Assembly (NCBI RefSeq): GCF_024139115.2 | Contig: NC_085140.1 | Span: forward strand, 46,036,180-46,100,179 | Direction: 5' to 3' | Length of the DNA: 64,000 nucleotides | Source of the DNA: Armigeres subalbatus | Lineage: Eukaryota > Arthropoda > Insecta > Diptera > Culicidae | In this document: positions 61,363-64,000 of the stretch, piece by piece | Numbering within the stretch: position 1 is the first letter of the stretch | Layout of the letters: the number at the start of each line of letters is the position of its first letter | Position numbers and translations under genes: made by a program | Notes under the pieces: model-generated | Database searches by the model: none | What the model was told of the DNA's origin: nothing | What the model saw: the letters and a program-made list of their open reading frames with translations, nothing else

Positions 61363-62319
61363 GTATTAACAAAAACAAGAGGAAGGGGAGTCTCTGAATT
61401 CTCCACTTCCTTCAAAGAAACAAGGTTTCAAGACCGTCCTGCCCAAGCGCGGAAAAAATAGAAGGAAGCTGGAGAATTCAGATATTCCTTCTAACTCTAA
61501 TATCGGAAATAATTCTTCTCCAATCGAACTGAGCAATCAGTTCGATTTGATTAATGATGAAATTGAGCAAATCGAATCTACCTTTAGCCCAGGTGATTCG
61601 ATTCATGCGAAAAAAATAAAGGATTCCGCCAATTGTGGTATCTGTTGCCGAGTTTTCTGGCTTCCGGAATGAGATTTTGAGTAACCTTCAGGGGATCAAG
61701 GTTTCATTTCAGATTGCTAGGAAGGGTGACTGCCGCGTTTTGCCGGGATCCTTTGACGATCGCAAACGTCTTCTTCACTATTTAACTGAGAAGCGCCATA
61801 AATTCTTCACATACGACGACAAAACTGAGCGATTGTTCAAAGTCGTCTTGAAAGGTCTCCCCAGTGATGACAAATCACTGGATGAGATTAAAATTGAAAT
61901 TTCTCAATTACTTGGATTTTCACCAGTCCAAGTAATTAAGATGAAAAAGAAATCCCATTCTGGTACTTCCCAGAGGGTATTTTCTCAATAATTTTATTTA
62001 GTTCATTTTAACAAAAGTGATCTAAATAATATGAAAAGTTTGGCAAAGGCCTGTATTATGTCTAATGTCCGTGTTCCATGGGAACCTTTCCGCAGGCCTG
62101 GGCGAAATTCAAAACCCTACCCAGTGCCGTAAGTGCCAAAAGTGGGGTCATGGAACCAAACATTGTCACATGGATGCTAAATGCATGATTTGTGGTGGAA
62201 CCTCTCACGCCAAGGACGCATGTCCTGTGAGAGAAGATTCCAATAAATTTAAGTGCGCAAACTGTGGGGGCAATCATAAATCCAATTTCTGGGAATGCCC
62301 TTCACGCAAAAAGTTTTGA
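61363..62319 (+). pseudogene. Juan-like ORF1 (RNA-binding, zinc knuckles)
   Basis: ATG at 61363 (MSINKNKRKGS) meets a stop after 12 codons by frameshift. The body resumes with Lys-rich and acidic segments and shifts again near 61640. It continues with KGDCRVLPGSFDDRKRLL and FKVVLKGLPSDDKSLDEI (61720-61900). Three CCHC knuckles follow (CRKCQKWGHGTKHC, CMICGGTSHAKDAC, CANCGGNHKSNFWEC; 62120-62300). The ancestral protein would bind LINE RNA. The piece between 61992 and 62064 is disrupted. Confidence 0.8.
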
Positions 62320-62754
62320 ATTCCCGTGCAAAATTGATGACGGAAATTCCAATCGGATCCCAGATTCGATGTGTAGAAATTTTCAAACGCTCAAATTTCG
62401 AAACCGGTTACCGGTCGAGCAATTCATACCCACCACAATTCACAAACAAATTTTGCCGCTCGTCAACGGGTAGCAAGCACTTCAGTAAATTCCAATTTTT
62501 CCAATGTACCTACGTATGCAAACATCGCTGCTGGTAGACCAAATTTCTCTTCTCAAAATGAGGTTTATACCCATGTCCCAACGGAAAATAACGGTCATGT
62601 TGCCGATTCAGGTAGCATGACTGCTTCCGATTTTGATTTTTAACTGAACAATTTGCATCACATGATTGATGCAATGTTCAAAACAAATACCATTCCTGAA
62701 GCTGTTCAGGTTGGTATAAAGTACACACAAAAATTGTTATCGGACTCCGTTTCA

Positions 62755-64000
62755 ATGGATCCAAATAATTGTGTGAAAGTTCTAAATTGGAATGCCCGCT
62801 CTCTAAAGGGTAAGGAAGATGAATTATTCAACTTCCTTTCAGTTCATAATGTGCATATTGCCATTATAACTGAAACGTATTTAAAACCAGGACTCTCCAT
62901 TAAAAGAGATCCAAACTATTTTATCTACAGAAATGATCGTCTTGACAGCGCCTGTGGTGGGGTCGCCATTGTCATTAATAGACGTATCAAACATAAATTA
63001 TTTTCTTCGTTTGAAACCAAAGTTTTGAAACCTTGGGAGTTTCTGTTGAAACAAATTTTGGACAATTTTCTTTCATGCAGCCTACTTGCCTTTTCAATGC
63101 AATGGGTAGCAAAAGAATTTATTGAAAGCTGATCTTCAAATTCTGACTCGCAACAAATCAAAATTCTTCGTAATTGGTGACTTCAATGCCAAACACCGTT
63201 CATGGAATAATGCTCAAAGCAATTCCAATGGTAAAATTTTATTTGAAGATTGTTCTGCGGGATATTATACTATTCAATATCCCAATGGACCAACTTGTTT
63301 TTCTTCCAGTCGAAATCCTTCTACAATTGATTTAGTTTTAACGGATTCAAGTCAGCTGTGTGGCCAATTGGTAACTCATGCTGACTTTGACTCTGATCAC
63401 CTTCCTGTGACATTTGAAATCTCACAAGAAGCCATTTATAATCCAATCAGCTCTACTTTTAATTATCATAGAGCTGATTATCATAGAGCAAACGTATATC
63501 GATAGGAATTTTGATGTTGATATTCCTCTCGATACCAAAAGTGATATTGATAATGCTCTCGTATCTTTGACAAATTTAATTGTCGAAGCCAGAGGCATTG
63601 CAGTTCCGAAATGTGAAGTTAAATTCAACTCCATTATTATTGACGACGATCTTCAGCTACTGATCCGTCTTAAAAATGTGAGAAGAAGGCAATACCAAAG
63701 AACTCGCGATCCCGCGTTGAAAGTTATTTGGCGAGATTTGCAAAATGAAATTAAAAACGTTTCGCTATTCTGAGAAATACCAACTTTGAGAATAATGTCT
63801 CGAAGTTGGATCCCAGTTCGAAACCCTTTTGGAAATTAACAAAATTCTTAAAAACCTCAAAAGCCAATTCCAGCGCTTAAAGAGGAAATAAAATTTTATC
63901 AACAAATGGCGAAAAGGCTCAAAAACTTGCTCAGCATTTCGAGAGTGTCCATAATTTTAGTCTAGGTCTCACTAGTCCAATTGAGGATCAGGTTACACGG
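62755..64000 (+). pseudogene. Juan-like ORF2, endonuclease region (partial)
   Basis: Starts near MDPNNCVKVLNWNARSL (62755), the standard Jockey endonuclease opening, with TETYLKPG near 62870. A deletion and frameshift near 63040-63115 remove the centre. It resumes with FVIGDFNAKH (63170) and the catalytic SDHLPV motif (63395). The linker continues in a third frame from 63506 to about 63773. RT is not reached inside the window. Confidence 0.8.

Larger units (their letters stand above)
61085..64000 (+). mobile_element. Juan-like Jockey-clade LINE, runs off the window
   Basis: The GC-rich 5' UTR starts near 61085 ('gaccgcatcgtgctttcgtg'). ORF1 lies at 61363-62319 and ORF2 from 62755. The organisation and wording resemble Juan of Aedes. 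Both ORFs are frameshifted and the endonuclease has an internal deletion near 63040-63110. The RT and 3' end lie beyond 64000. Confidence 0.8.

Overview
The window looks like a piece of a large, transposon-rich mosquito genome, most probably Aedes. The reasons are three copies of a tRNA-derived SINE that I recognise as Feilai, a Juan-like Jockey-clade LINE, an errantivirus-type (Ty3/gypsy with env) element, many short inverted-repeat elements, and short GT-AG introns in the one clear host gene. Nothing bacterial is present: no operons, CRISPR arrays or rRNA. The organism call is inference, because no species marker was searched.

The one well-supported host gene is microcephalin (MCPH1) on the plus strand, in six exons from 41982 to 58597. 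The joined reading frame is open for 1161 codons. It encodes an N-terminal BRCT domain (exons 2-3), a long basic Ser/Thr-rich middle (exon 4) with about eight copies of an RR-K/R-T-I/L-x-x-P-like motif, and a C-terminal tandem BRCT pair (exons 5-6). An 11.5-kb intron packed with transposons separates exon 4 from exon 5, so automatic gene finders may split this gene.

Layout. 0-10.8 kb: gene-poor DNA with a tRNA-like SINE, a 3.4-kb inverted-repeat-bounded element holding a fold-back minisatellite and two exon-like segments, and several hairpin elements. 10.86-18.59 kb: one LTR retroelement with near-identical LTRs, broken gag and pol, a LINE tail inserted into the reverse transcriptase region, and an unbroken env. 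It sits in a (TA)n tract. 18.7-24.5 kb: AT-rich DNA with short MITEs and a 670-bp polypurine tract. 24.56-26.92 kb: a minus-strand RTE-like LINE with a 15-bp target duplication. 27-33.7 kb: MITEs, including a duplicated segment carrying two opposed MITEs and a 316-bp pair. 33.7-41.1 kb: LINE remnants, with a three-level nest (R1-like inside R1-like inside RTE-like) dated by target duplications. 41.1-58.6 kb: MITEs, then MCPH1 and its intronic transposons, one of which contains a decayed spliced-gene-like segment. 58.6-64 kb: SINE and LINE fragments, ending in a Juan-like element that runs off the window.

Most coding potential is retrotransposon debris. The items most worth following are the repeated phospho-site-like motif in MCPH1, the intact env in an otherwise broken provirus, the TA-flanked transposon with spliced cargo whose pre-insertion site survives as an inverted copy 1.4 kb away, and the internally deleted R1-like element.
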